From: Paraburkholderia aspalathi
Lineage (GTDB): Bacteria; Pseudomonadota; Gammaproteobacteria; Burkholderiales; Burkholderiaceae
Assembly: GCF_900116445.1 (NCBI RefSeq)
Contig: NZ_FPBH01000035.1
Location: 1-64,000, forward strand
Length of the DNA stretch: 64,000 nt
Direction: 5' to 3'
The position numbers were made by a program, and so were the translations under genes. The stretch's first letter is position 1; every line of letters begins with the position of its first letter. The notes beneath the pieces were generated by a model. That model searched no databases and was not told the DNA's origin. It saw only the letters and a program-made list of their open reading frames with translations. Of the stretch, positions 43,798-52,753 are shown piece after piece.

Positions 43798-44559
43798 TCA
43801 GGTCAGTTCAATCTCCACTTCCCCAAGGCCGTCGATGTGGCCGCGCACGATGCCCGGCTTGTCCACATTGTGCGCACCGACGTACGAACCGGTGGTGATC
43901 GTCCATTCCGGCTCGATGGTGATGCCCATGGCGGCGCAATGGTTGACGAACCACACCAGCAGTTCACGCGGATCGCCGGCCGGATTACCCGTGGCTTCGG
44001 GCACCAGCGAGTTGCCGTCGAAACTCAGCTCGAGCTCCGGCGATACGAAATCGAAGCTGCGCGCAAGACCCGCATAGGCAACCGGACGACCGGTGATCAA
44101 GGCGCCGTTGTTCTGTGCGTCGGCCAGTTGTGCGAGCGGCGCGACATTGGGCCACTCGGCAAAGCGGCTATCGACGATCTCGATGGTCGGCAGCACCATG
44201 CCGACCTTCGACAGCACCTCATCGCGCGCATAAGCCCGGCCGCGCGGTTCGATCGCCTCGGCGAAACGGAAGGCGACCTCCAGCTCCACCAACACCCGGA
44301 AAAAGCCGGTATGGGCCACCCGCGCGGGCGACGGCAGCACCAGCGAAGCCGGAATCGGCGCGCCCGCGGCGGCCCCGCCCGGCGCTCTGGCGCCGATCTT
44401 CCACGCACCGGTCGAGTCGCCGAGGCCCACGATCACGGCCTGCTGGATCGCGTACGCGGTTGCTGCGTCAGGCGGCAGGCTGTCGAGTGGGGGCGCATCG
44501 ATCGGGCGATGCTGCCGGCGGGCTTCGACGAGGCGGTGCGCGAGGTCGTATTGCGTCAT
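43798..44559 (-). CDS. 2-keto-4-pentenoate hydratase-like protein
   Basis: 253 residues. The MhpD/HpcG/fumarylacetoacetase fold: N-terminal LAHRLVEARRQHRPIDAPP, KIGARAPG, the acidic metal cluster VELEVAFRFAE (ExE) near residue 92, and TGSYVGAHNVDKPG. These enzymes add water to 2-hydroxydienoates in meta-cleavage of aromatics, or decarboxylate 4-oxalocrotonate. No other aromatic-degradation genes are next to it, so the substrate is open. Confidence 0.8.
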   Translation of the reverse strand: MTQYDLAHRLVEARRQHRPIDAPPLDSLPPDAATAYAIQQAVIVGLGDSTGAWKIGARAPGGAAAGAPIPASLVLPSPARVAHTGFFRVLVELEVAFRFAEAIEPRGRAYARDEVLSKVGMVLPTIEIVDSRFAEWPNVAPLAQLADAQNNGALITGRPVAYAGLARSFDFVSPELELSFDGNSLVPEATGNPAGDPRELLVWFVNHCAAMGITIEPEWTITTGSYVGAHNVDKPGIVRGHIDGLGEVEIELT

Positions 44560-44874
44560 GTCGGTCCTTTATGGCTGGCGCGTTGAGCGTTGGGTTGCCG
44601 CGCTGAGTTGCAGCAGTTGGGAAAAGCGGGCTCACGGTCCGCGCGTTGACTGCCTTTGGCGGCGATTTGCCGATACAAGCGGTAGTCGCGCCCGTCAATG
44701 TACCGGATCATGACGCTTACCAGGGTGTCGACAACGCATGTGAACGTTACTTAGTGCGCAGACCATGAAAAAAGACCGCGGTTGCATGCGCAATCGCGGT
44801 CTTTATCGTCATGCGGCCGATCCGCACAAGCGCCGTTCCGTCTGATGCATCATCGGGAACGAATGTTGCAACGA
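44560..44874. other. Gap between hydratase and chemoreceptor genes
   Basis: 315 bases. The chemoreceptor terminator (44768-44806) is the only clear feature. The hydratase promoter should lie in 44560-44760, but I cannot place it. Confidence 0.45.
44768..44806 (-). terminator. Intrinsic terminator of the chemoreceptor gene
   Basis: Stem of 15 pairs (AAAGACCGCG with CGCGGTCTTT, a G-U, then TTGC with GCAA) and loop ATGC, followed on the minus strand by a T run. Confidence 0.85.
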
Positions 44875-46677
44875 TCAGAAAGTTTCCCAATCCTGATCGC
44901 TTCCGGCGCTCGCCACTGCCCGTGCGGGTGCCTTCGTCGGCGCGGCGGCAGCCGGTGCCTGTGTCGCTGCGGGCGCAGCAGACGTCCTCGCTGCCGGGGT
45001 GGCTTGTGAAGCGGAATGTGACACGGCGTGTGACACCGCATGTGGCACCGCATGTGGCACTTTACGTGCCGCCGCCGGGCGAACCGGCGCGGCCGCGCGC
45101 TTCGGCGCCGCGCTCACCGGCGCCTTGAAACCGCTTTCTTCGAGCTGGAACACCGCGACCGCCGAACGCAGTTTGCCGGCCTGATCTTCGAGCGAAGACG
45201 CTGCCGCAGCGGCTTCTTCGACCAGCGCTGCGTTCTGCTGCGTCACCTCGTCCATCTGCGTGACGGCGCGCGCGACCTGGTCGATGCCACTGCTTTGCTC
45301 TTCCGAGGCCGCCGCGATCTCGCCCATGATGTCGGTCACGCGCTGCACCGCACCGATGATCTCGGTCATGGTGCGGCCGGCTTCGTCGACCAGCGCCGAG
45401 CCGGACTGCACGCGCTCCACCGAGGTGTCGATCAGTTCCTTGATTTCCTTGGCCGCCGCCGACGAGCGCTGCGCGAGGCTGCGCACTTCGCCTGCCACCA
45501 CCGCGAACCCGCGCCCTTCTTCGCCGGCCCGCGCCGCTTCCACGGCCGCATTCAGGGCCAGGATGTTGGTCTGGAACGCAATCCCTTCGATGATCGAGAT
45601 GATGTCGGCAATCTTCGCCGAGCTCTGATTGATGTCGCCCATCGTGCCGACCACCTGGCCGACCACCGCGCTGCCCTTGTTGGCAATCTCGGACGCATTG
45701 GCCGCCAGCGAGCTCGCCTGGCGGGCGTTGTCGGCGTTCTGCTTGACCGTGCCGGTCAGCTCTTCCATGCTCGACGCGGTTTCCTGCAACGCCGACGCCT
45801 GCTCTTCCGTTCGCGAGGACAGGTCGATATTGCCGGCCGCGATCTCGCGCGTGGCCGTCGCAATCGATTCACTGCCGCTGCGCACCGTACGCACCGTTTC
45901 GGTGAGACTGCGCTGCATCTTGGCGATACCTTCCAGCAGTTGCCCCATTTCGTCGCGCGAGGTGACCACGACCGGGCGGCGCAGATCGCCGGCGGAGATC
46001 GCGTCGAAATGACCGAGGGCGGCCTCGAGCGGGCGGGCAATCGCGCGGCTGAGCGTCAGGTAGGACAGCACGGCGGCGAGCACGCCGACGAGCAGTGCGC
46101 CAACGCTCACCATACGGAACACTTCGAAACTGCTTTGCGCGGAGTCGTAACCTTGCTTGGCCGATTCGAACTGGAACTTGCGCAGCGCGTCGTCCGCCGT
46201 GGAGAGGTCGTTGTATGCCACCTGCAGGCGCTTGGCGCCGTCGACAACCTTGCTCTGGTCGTTCGCCGTAATGATTGCCGAAAACGACTCCAATTGCTGA
46301 TGCAGTGCATCGCGCTTGGCGATCACGTCCTGCGCGAGACGGTCTTCACCGGTGTCGCGCGGCAGGTCCATATATTTTTTCCACCACATGTCGGACGCCG
46401 CGCGCATCGCACGCGCACGTTCGATCGTCGCCGCCACCTCCGGCGTGCCCATCATGAACGCGGCCCGGTCGAGCGCCAGCCGCTCGCGCGCGGCAAACAA
46501 CTCGGCGTTGCCGATATTGACCGCGCTCGGCATTGCGTTGGCGAACGTATCCTTGTAAGCGTCGTTCGAACGGCTCATGCCGAACAAACCGAAAACGCCG
46601 ATGGCGACCAGCAGCGCGGCGAGGAAAGCCATCGTGAGGCCAATCCGCGCCTTGATCGTGATGCCTTTGTTCAACAT
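44875..46677 (-). CDS. Methyl-accepting chemotaxis protein with C-terminal DWETF tether
   Basis: 600 residues. Membrane helix 1 at about 12-33, a periplasmic four-helix-bundle sensor (35-185), helix 2 at about 187-208, HAMP (210-265), then a long coiled coil with the conserved tip EEGRGFAVVAGEVRSLAQRS. The chain ends in DWETF, like the NWETF of E. coli Tar/Tsr that binds CheR and CheB. Before it is a long Ala/Pro/Ser linker with repeated PHAV/SHAV units. Start ATG 46677, with AGGA upstream. A GCCGATCA on the minus strand upstream resembles a sigma28 -10, but its -35 is not clear. Ligand unknown. Confidence 0.93.
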   Translation of the reverse strand: MLNKGITIKARIGLTMAFLAALLVAIGVFGLFGMSRSNDAYKDTFANAMPSAVNIGNAELFAARERLALDRAAFMMGTPEVAATIERARAMRAASDMWWKKYMDLPRDTGEDRLAQDVIAKRDALHQQLESFSAIITANDQSKVVDGAKRLQVAYNDLSTADDALRKFQFESAKQGYDSAQSSFEVFRMVSVGALLVGVLAAVLSYLTLSRAIARPLEAALGHFDAISAGDLRRPVVVTSRDEMGQLLEGIAKMQRSLTETVRTVRSGSESIATATREIAAGNIDLSSRTEEQASALQETASSMEELTGTVKQNADNARQASSLAANASEIANKGSAVVGQVVGTMGDINQSSAKIADIISIIEGIAFQTNILALNAAVEAARAGEEGRGFAVVAGEVRSLAQRSSAAAKEIKELIDTSVERVQSGSALVDEAGRTMTEIIGAVQRVTDIMGEIAAASEEQSSGIDQVARAVTQMDEVTQQNAALVEEAAAAASSLEDQAGKLRSAVAVFQLEESGFKAPVSAAPKRAAAPVRPAAARKVPHAVPHAVSHAVSHSASQATPAARTSAAPAATQAPAAAAPTKAPARAVASAGSDQDWETF

Positions 46678-47160
46678 GCTCGTTCCTGTACTTAACAAAT
46701 AAGAGGCTGCGTGCGCAGCGCGGGGTAGCGTGTGGCTCTGCGTACATGGCGCTGATCTGAGGCGGCGCTCTAATAGTTTTGTTTACGGCACCTGATCGGC
46801 ATACTTGAAGGATTTATATGGTATGAAGAAAGACGTTGTAAACAATTGGAAGAAATTACAAAACACTGACAGGCCGTGTCTGTGCGGCGCTCGCACGGCG
46901 TTTTGGGCATTCGGGGAATTGCATTCACGCGGCGCGAAAGCGCCGAACGCGGATAGGCGAAACGGATTCAGACGGGGTTTAAAGCGGGACTTTCGATCCG
47001 GGACCTTGGGCGCGCAATGGCGCGCTCGAAGACGGGTGGGAAGCGCTTAAGTCCGGGTCGGCGCTCAACTCTCGCGCGCGATTCAGCAGCCCGCAAAAAG
47101 CCGCATGGAAGACCGGCCGCGAAGCCTTCCGGCTCACGCCCGGGAACACGACAAGCGATA
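46678..47160. other. Gap between chemoreceptor and LacI genes
   Basis: 483 bases. A GGCGC-GAAA-GCGCC hairpin (46935-46950 area) is the only structure; it lacks a T run. The GCCGATCA element on the minus strand (about 46789-46796) may be part of a flagellar-class promoter for the chemoreceptor. No gene seen. Confidence 0.4.
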
Positions 47161-48201
47161 TCAGGCCGCCATATCGCGTCTCGCCAAGCCGGCCCATGTT
47201 GCGGTCGATTCGCGCACGATCAGGCGCGGCGACACGACCCGCCGGCGACCCAGCGCTCGCGGACTGCCCGACGAGGTACCGGCAATGCGTTCGATCAGCG
47301 TCTGCGCGGCCATATCACCGAGCGCGCGGACTGACTGCCCGACCGTCGAGAGCGCCGGATAGGTGAATCGTCCCAGTTCGATGTCGTCGAAACCGATGAT
47401 CGAGCAATCGCGCGGCACGCTGATATTGCGCTCCGCCGCGGCGCGCAACGCGCCGATGCCCATCATGTCGTTGCCGGCAAAAATCGCCGACGGCTTCACG
47501 GTGTCGAACAGTTGTCCCGCCGCGCGATGACCGCCCATTCCCGAAAAATCGCTTTCGACAATGGCCCCGGCCGGAATCTCGATACCGCGTTCGGTCATGG
47601 CGCGGATGAAACCGTGTACCCGCATGGCGCTCACGGCCGTCTTGACAGGCCCGGTGATGCAGCCGATCCGCACGTGTCCCAGTTCGAGCAGATGACGCGT
47701 CGCAAGATAGCCGCCCTTCTCGTGGTCGATCTGCACCAGGTCCGCGTTCACGCCCTCGATATTGCGGTCCACGACGACCAGCGGCTCGCGGGCGTCGGCA
47801 AGCGCCTGCGCCAGCACCGCGTCGTCGCCCGCGGAGGCGACGATCAGTCCGTCGATACGCTTTTCCTGCAGAACACGCAGATAGTTACGCTGCTTGGCCG
47901 GATCGTCGTCGGAATTGCAGAAGAACAGGCAGTAACCGTTGCGCGAGCAACCATCCTCGATACCACGCGCCATCTCCGCGAAATACGGGTTCGTACTGTT
48001 CGGCACCACCAGACCGATCGTCGCCGTCGCCCGCGCCTTGAGCGAGCGAGCCACCGCCGACGGTACATAGTGAAGCTGACGGATCGCGTGTTCGACCTTC
48101 GCGCGCACGTCGGCCGACACCGGCCGTGAGTTGTTTACCACGTGCGATACCGTCGTGAACGACACGCCTGCCACGGCCGCTACATCCTTGATCGTCGCCA
48201 T
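47161..48201 (-). CDS. rbsR: LacI-family regulator (RbsR-like)
   Basis: 346 residues. HTH with hinge: ATIKDVAAVAGVSFTTVSHV then NNSRPVSADVRAKVEHAI, and a periplasmic-binding-protein-like sensor domain. It lies 343 bases after the ribose-type binding protein gene on the same strand. A perfect 14-bp LacI-type palindrome CGCAAACGTTTGCG stands before that gene, so RbsR-like regulation of it is likely. Start ATG 48201 with AGGAGA upstream; the frame to 48285 is unsupported. Confidence 0.86.
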   Translation of the reverse strand: MATIKDVAAVAGVSFTTVSHVVNNSRPVSADVRAKVEHAIRQLHYVPSAVARSLKARATATIGLVVPNSTNPYFAEMARGIEDGCSRNGYCLFFCNSDDDPAKQRNYLRVLQEKRIDGLIVASAGDDAVLAQALADAREPLVVVDRNIEGVNADLVQIDHEKGGYLATRHLLELGHVRIGCITGPVKTAVSAMRVHGFIRAMTERGIEIPAGAIVESDFSGMGGHRAAGQLFDTVKPSAIFAGNDMMGIGALRAAAERNISVPRDCSIIGFDDIELGRFTYPALSTVGQSVRALGDMAAQTLIERIAGTSSGSPRALGRRRVVSPRLIVRESTATWAGLARRDMAA

Positions 48202-48544
48202 AACCTGTTGCTCTCCTGCCTGTTGTTCCCGCCGGCCACGCCATCTGGCGACCCACCGGACGTCTTCCTCGAAGACAGACCACACCCATGAATACTTGCT
48301 TTAATCGCACTGATCCGACAAGCCGCGTGCCGGTGGCCTTGTCGCTTACCTCTGGAATTAACGGCGGCTCAGGAGGTTTCTTGAGCGTTTATTGAATTGA
48401 CGCGGGTTCGCGCGCCTTTTGTCATGCATTCAGCATGCAGCGGCGTAAGCGCGAACCCGCGTGCCTCGGCGTGTTGTGGTGCTTCCTGTGGTGCTTCTTG
48501 TGGTGCTTCTTGCGGTGCGTATTTCGGCACCTACTGCCCGACGC
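48202..48544. other. Gap with tandem repeats between rbsB and rbsR
   Basis: 343 bases with no gene. It has 3.8 copies of a 12-bp repeat at 48475-48520. The rbsR promoter is somewhere here but not fixed. Confidence 0.5.
48475..48520. repeat. 3.8 tandem copies of a 12-bp unit
   Basis: Unit TGTGGTGCTTCT (48475-48486, 48487-48498, 48499-48510, partial to 48520), one base differing in the first copy. It follows the stop of rbsB; read in frame it would give a CGAS repeat, but no ribosome site supports that. Confidence 0.85.
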
Positions 48545-49507
48545 TTACTTGGTCACGAGGTCGCACGGCGTTTCCACCACGCCGGACAGCTGCGACTGCT
48601 TCTTGTGCTCGCTGATCGCCTTCAGCGCGGTGTCGATACCGAACACGGCCTGCTTGGCGGCGTACTGGTCGGCGGTGGCGAGCACGCGACCGTCCTTGAG
48701 CATCGGCTTGATCGCGTTGATGTTGTCGTAGCCGACCACCAGCACCTTGCCCTGCTTGCCGGCCGCGCGCACGGCCGAGACCGCGCCGATCGCCATATTG
48801 TCGTTGCCGGCGAGGAGCGCCTTCAGGTTCGGATACTCATTGAGCATCGCCGACGCCACCGCGTTGCCCTTGTCGATTTCCCATTCGCCCGACTGCACCG
48901 ACACGACCTTTGCACCGACGGTCTGCATGGCGTCCTTGAAGCCCGCGGTGCGTTGCTGCGCGTTGGTGGTGGTCGACACGCCTTCGATAATGCCGACTTC
49001 ATCGCCCGCCTTCAGCTTTTTGGCCAGATAGTCGCCGACCTTCTGCGCGCCCTTGCGGTTATCCGGACCGACGAACGGCACGTTCAGGTCTTTCGACTTG
49101 AGCACGTCCGGGTCGAGCCGGTTGTCGATATTCACGACGATGATGCCCGCGTCGATGGCCTTCTTGACGACCGGCACCAGCGCCTTCGAATCAGCCGGTG
49201 CCAGCACGATCGCATCGACCTTCGAGACGATCATCTGTTCGACGATGCGGATCTGGTTCGCCGTGTCGGTTTCGTCCTTGATGCCGTTGGTGATCAGGTC
49301 GAACTGCGAGGCATTGTGTTTCTGATAGTCCTTCGCGCCGGTTTCCATGGTCAGGAAGAACTCGTTGGCGAGCGACTTCATCACCAGCGCGACCTTCGGC
49401 TTATGAGCGGGCGCGGATTGCGCGTAAGCAGAGGAAAACGGAAAAGCGGCGGTAGCGGTGACGAGAACAGCGGCCGCCAGCATGCGGCGGCGAATGCGAT
49501 GGCTCAT
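48545..49507 (-). CDS. rbsB: Ribose-type ABC transporter substrate-binding protein
   Basis: 320 residues. Signal peptide (about 1-29, ending SSAYAQ), then KVALVMKSLANEFFLTMETGA, and the sugar-binding motifs VDAIVLAPADSKALVP, VNIDNRLD, LAGNDNMAIGAV and VGYDNINA of the RbsB/periplasmic binding protein family 1. Binds a sugar or sugar-like ligand. The ATPase and permease genes that normally accompany it are absent: the upstream neighbour is an unrelated corA. Preceded by a perfect LacI-type operator and followed by a LacI gene. Confidence 0.87.
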   Translation of the reverse strand: MSHRIRRRMLAAAVLVTATAAFPFSSAYAQSAPAHKPKVALVMKSLANEFFLTMETGAKDYQKHNASQFDLITNGIKDETDTANQIRIVEQMIVSKVDAIVLAPADSKALVPVVKKAIDAGIIVVNIDNRLDPDVLKSKDLNVPFVGPDNRKGAQKVGDYLAKKLKAGDEVGIIEGVSTTTNAQQRTAGFKDAMQTVGAKVVSVQSGEWEIDKGNAVASAMLNEYPNLKALLAGNDNMAIGAVSAVRAAGKQGKVLVVGYDNINAIKPMLKDGRVLATADQYAAKQAVFGIDTALKAISEHKKQSQLSGVVETPCDLVTK

Positions 49508-49855
49508 GCCAATCTCCAGGGTTTGTTGGGCTCGCGGCGAGCCGTATTTTTAGTAGTGCGCAAACGTTTGCGAGGCCTATTCTCAGCGTGCCATTTCCGC
49601 AGTGTCAACGATTCGCAGTGTTGCGGTGCGTCGGCTCGCAGAAAATGCGTCGATGCGATGCGCTCGATGGCGTCGGCGCGGTGCGGCGAACAGGCGCACC
49701 GACAGGCTGTGTTCTGGCAACGGTTCCTCGCTCAGTCTGTGCGTGGCGGATTTACCGCCAGCTGCAAGCTTAGCGGCCGGCGGGCCGCCTATGCTGGACT
49801 TTTATTGCGCACGGTGCAAGCGGAGAACCACGCGGGGCGATGGACTAGCGACGCG
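49508..49855. other. Gap upstream of rbsB
   Basis: 348 bases between corA's end and the rbsB start. The only clear element is the palindrome at 49559-49572. No gene seen; short frames lack ribosome sites. Confidence 0.5.
49559..49572. promoter_or_regulatory. Perfect 14-bp LacI-family operator before rbsB
   Basis: CGCAAACGTTTGCG, centred 58 bases before the rbsB ATG (49507). The shape, with a central ACGT, is that of LacI/GalR-family operators. The natural candidate regulator is the LacI gene downstream. Confidence 0.75.
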
Positions 49856-50833
49856 TCAGAGCCAGCCGGACTTGCGAAAGCGCCAGTAAAGGATCAGATC
49901 CACGATCACCATCACGGCAAGACAGATTGGATAGCCGAACTTGTAATGCAACTCCGGGATGGTCTCGAAGTTCATCCCGTAGATACCGGCGATCATGGTC
50001 GGCACGGCGAACAATGCCGCAAACGAGCCGAGCCGCTTGGTCACCTCGTTTTCGACCAGCGAGATCATCCCCAGATTGACCTGCACCGCGGTCACAACCA
50101 GTTCGCGCCGGCCATCGATGATCCTGACGATCCGATCGAGATGGTCGTAGACGTCACGGAAATAGGCTTGCATGCCGCCGCAGACGCTCGGAATCCGGCC
50201 GCCCGTCAATTTGCCGACCGCCTCCTGAAGCGGCGCGATGTGATGCTGCAGGATCACGAGCCGGCGTTTCAGCGAATACAGATCCTCAATGATTGCCCGT
50301 GATGCCACCGAATTGTTGCGCTCGAAAATGCGGTCCTCGAGTGCTTCGATCTCGTTGTTCATCGTCTCGAGGATCGGAAAATAACGATCGACGATGTCGT
50401 CCATTAGCGCATACAGCACGAATGCCGAGCCCTCCTTGAGCAATTCCGGCTCGCGCTCGCAACGGGCGCGAACATTCTGGAACCCGGTGCGCGTACCGCG
50501 GCGCACCGACAGCACATAGTTGTGTCCCACGAATACGTCGACCTCGCCGATCAGCAGTTCACCCGCTTCGTCCATTTCCACCGTATGTATGACGGCGAAT
50601 AGCGACTCGCCGTACTCCTCGATTTTCGGACGCTGATGGCCGTTTTGCGCATCTTCGATCGCAAGTTCGTGCAGACCGAACTCGTGCTGCATCACAGCCA
50701 GTTCTTCCGGCTCCGGGTCTTTCAGCGCAACCCAGACGAAGCACTCGGGCCGCGCCACATAGTCGCTGATGCTATCGATATCGATATCGGCCAGCTTCCG
50801 GCCGTCCTGATAGGCGGCGCAATTGATTAGCAT
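49856..50833 (-). CDS. corA: CorA-family magnesium/cobalt transporter
   Basis: 325 residues. A large cytoplasmic N-terminal domain and two C-terminal helices with the signature IAGIYGMNFETIPEL (YGMN loop). It forms a pentameric divalent-cation channel. It follows no operon partner. AAGGTAATCCAAC lies just upstream of the ATG. Confidence 0.93.
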   Translation of the reverse strand: MLINCAAYQDGRKLADIDIDSISDYVARPECFVWVALKDPEPEELAVMQHEFGLHELAIEDAQNGHQRPKIEEYGESLFAVIHTVEMDEAGELLIGEVDVFVGHNYVLSVRRGTRTGFQNVRARCEREPELLKEGSAFVLYALMDDIVDRYFPILETMNNEIEALEDRIFERNNSVASRAIIEDLYSLKRRLVILQHHIAPLQEAVGKLTGGRIPSVCGGMQAYFRDVYDHLDRIVRIIDGRRELVVTAVQVNLGMISLVENEVTKRLGSFAALFAVPTMIAGIYGMNFETIPELHYKFGYPICLAVMVIVDLILYWRFRKSGWL

Positions 50834-51078
50834 GTTGGATTACCTTGAAAACGGAACAGACCGGCCGGCTTCGCACTATGCGTAAGCCCGGTGGCGAATC
50901 TGAGTGAACGAATACACGACAGCCGACATGTTAAGGGCTCTGCGTGACTGTCATGTATCCAATTGTTAAATGGTCAGACTGGAAACATCGTTAAAGCTTG
51001 TGTGCGGCAGCAGGTACGGTTCGACGCAGGTCGATACACCCCCGCCGCAATCCCGCAGGTGTCAGCCCCTGCCCTGCG

Positions 51079-51519
51079 TCATTGCGCAACCCGGCGCAAA
51101 GCGATGCCGTGATCGCCGTCGAAGGTGACCGAGGCGCGGTTTGTATAGCGTGTATCCGCCGTGACCGTAAAGCGCATTTCCACGACCGGATCGAATTGCG
51201 TGGAGACGCCGATGCGATGCACCCCCGGGCTCAGATAGAAAACCACATGTTCCCCGTTCATCAGATCGGTGACCTGCTCGCCGTCGATATACACCAGCGC
51301 ATCGCGAAACCGGACGATAACGTCGCGGGAACGTTCGCGCCGCACGTCCACGGCGACCAGCCCGGTTCCGGGCTCCGTATAACCGGGCTGGACGATGCGC
51401 GCCTGCGGCACCTCCTTGAACGGGACGGGCTCGGCAGGTGTCGAGGCGCAACCGGCGAGCGACGCGATAGCCAGCGCAAGCAGCGCGGCTTTGCAGTGGA
51501 AGTGCGGACGCATCGGCAT
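51079..51519 (-). CDS. Small periplasmic lipoprotein
   Basis: 146 residues. Signal peptide with lipobox LAGC (mature Cys at about residue 24). The rest is beta-rich with no Cys; the segment GEHVVFYLSPGVHRIGVST suggests a small beta domain. Function unknown. GGGAG lies upstream of ATG 51519. Divergent from cydX across 275 bases. Confidence 0.7.
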   Translation of the reverse strand: MPMRPHFHCKAALLALAIASLAGCASTPAEPVPFKEVPQARIVQPGYTEPGTGLVAVDVRRERSRDVIVRFRDALVYIDGEQVTDLMNGEHVVFYLSPGVHRIGVSTQFDPVVEMRFTVTADTRYTNRASVTFDGDHGIALRRVAQ

Positions 51520-51794
51520 GCTGGGTCTCCCGTGTTGTTGGTGGTGTTGCTCTTGTTATAGGCGCATTGTGCGATCCTGGCCGAACGGCCAACTGTCTTT
51601 GCGCCCTCTTGCGCGCTGCTGCGTTCTTCTTCATGATCGCTGCAAAGTGCTGCGCTGTGGGTGCCGCGCGCTGCGGATTTACCCTCGGATCCGCCGCATG
51701 CTACCTTTATCTGCCCGCATGTTTGCTTCTCTGTACCGGCTATGCGCAATGCCTCACCGGCTGCCTCGCCGGACACACGATCAAGGAGACCGCG

Positions 51795-51944
51795 ATGTGG
51801 TACTTCACCTGGATTCTCGGCATCGGCGTGGCATTGGGCTTCGGCATCATCAATGTGATGTGGCTGGAGGCCAGCGGCAAATTCGCGCGTGACCCGCAGC
51901 ACGCCGGCACCCCGGCCGCGGCACCCGAGGACACGTCTTCGTGA
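51795..51944 (+). CDS. cydX: CydX-like small subunit of cytochrome bd oxidase
   Basis: 49 residues. The N-terminal helix MWYFTWILGIGVALGFGII and then NVMWLE match the CydX/YbgT family, whose single helix packs beside CydA at the heme site. AAGGAGA lies 7 nt upstream of the ATG. The tail beyond residue 30 (PAAAPEDTSS) is variable in this family. cydA and cydB are not in this window, so it is an orphan, or it serves an oxidase encoded elsewhere. Its stop overlaps the GTG of the next gene (GTGA), so the kinase is coupled to it. Confidence 0.8.
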   Translation: MWYFTWILGIGVALGFGIINVMWLEASGKFARDPQHAGTPAAAPEDTSS

Positions 51945-52561
51945 CCCACCTGGTTTTCTTCTGCGGTCACGCCGGCACCGGCAAAACCACCCTGGCGAAG
52001 AAGCTGATCGGCCCGCTGATGCAGGCGAGCGCGACGCCCTTCTGCCTGCTCGACAAAGATACGCTGTTCGGCGGCTACAGCGCGGCCGCCATGGCCATGC
52101 TGACCGGCGATCCGAACGACCGCGACAGCCCGCTTTTTCTGCAACACCTGCGCGATCCCGAGTATCGCGGCCTGCTCGATACCGCCCGCGACAATCTCGA
52201 ACTCGGCATCAGCGCGTTGGTGGTCGGGCCGCTCTCGCGCGAAGTGCGCGAGCGGCGCCTCTTCGATCGCGCCTGGCTTGGTATCGGCGCGGACGTGACA
52301 CTGCGGGTCATCTGGGTCTATGTGTCCGAAGAAATGGCGCACCAGCGCATCCTCGCGCGCGGCAATCCGAACGATGCCTACAAACTCGCGCACTGGGACG
52401 AGTATCGGCAGCGCCGCTTCGTGCCGAGCGGCGATATTTGCGAAGACCTGTTGATGTTCGACAACACCGCCCCAACCCGCGCGGATTACGAAGCGTTGCT
52501 CGCACGCCTCGTGGGCGAGCCGCCTGCGCCGCCGGCGATGCTGCCGCCGCTGCCTGTGTAG
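51941..52561 (+). CDS. P-loop kinase/ATPase coupled to cydX
   Basis: 206 residues. Walker A is GHAGTGKTTL at residues 9-18; the rest is an AAA_33-like kinase fold with a strand before the loop (THLVFFC), a Walker-B-like hydrophobic strand at ALVVGP, and arginine-rich later segments (QRILARGN). Similar proteins phosphorylate small metabolites or are of unknown role. GTG start overlaps the cydX stop by 4 bases. A bidirectional terminator ends the pair at 52615-52643. Confidence 0.8.
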   Translation: MTHLVFFCGHAGTGKTTLAKKLIGPLMQASATPFCLLDKDTLFGGYSAAAMAMLTGDPNDRDSPLFLQHLRDPEYRGLLDTARDNLELGISALVVGPLSREVRERRLFDRAWLGIGADVTLRVIWVYVSEEMAHQRILARGNPNDAYKLAHWDEYRQRRFVPSGDICEDLLMFDNTAPTRADYEALLARLVGEPPAPPAMLPPLPV

Positions 52562-52614
52562 CAGCCCATGTCACAGCCAGTGCAACTGCGTGCATAGCAC
52601 CGGCGTTTCAAACG

Positions 52615-52643
52615 AAAAACGCCCCGCATAACGGGGCGTTTTT
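52615..52643. terminator. Bidirectional intrinsic terminator
   Basis: AAAAACGCCCCG (52615-52626), 5-nt loop, CGGGGCGTTTTT (52632-52643), perfect 12-bp stem. It serves both the cydX-kinase unit and the convergent saccharopine-dehydrogenase-like gene. Confidence 0.9.
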
Positions 52644-52753
52644 CAAGCGGCCTTCTACGAGACCTGCTTCGTTGCTCGCGGCAATCACTACCGCGTCGTC
52701 GCACGGCCCTCGGTATTGAGCCTCTTTTGCAACCTCAGTGCGACAGCCGCGGC

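Noticed and set aside
46785-46825. Sigma28 promoter for the chemoreceptor
   Set aside because: A GCCGATCA -10-like sequence is present, but the TAAA element is at the wrong distance; kept only as a note.
48397-48615. ORF with repeated CGAS residues
   Set aside because: The repeat is a DNA-level tandem array; no ribosome site and it overlaps the end of rbsB.
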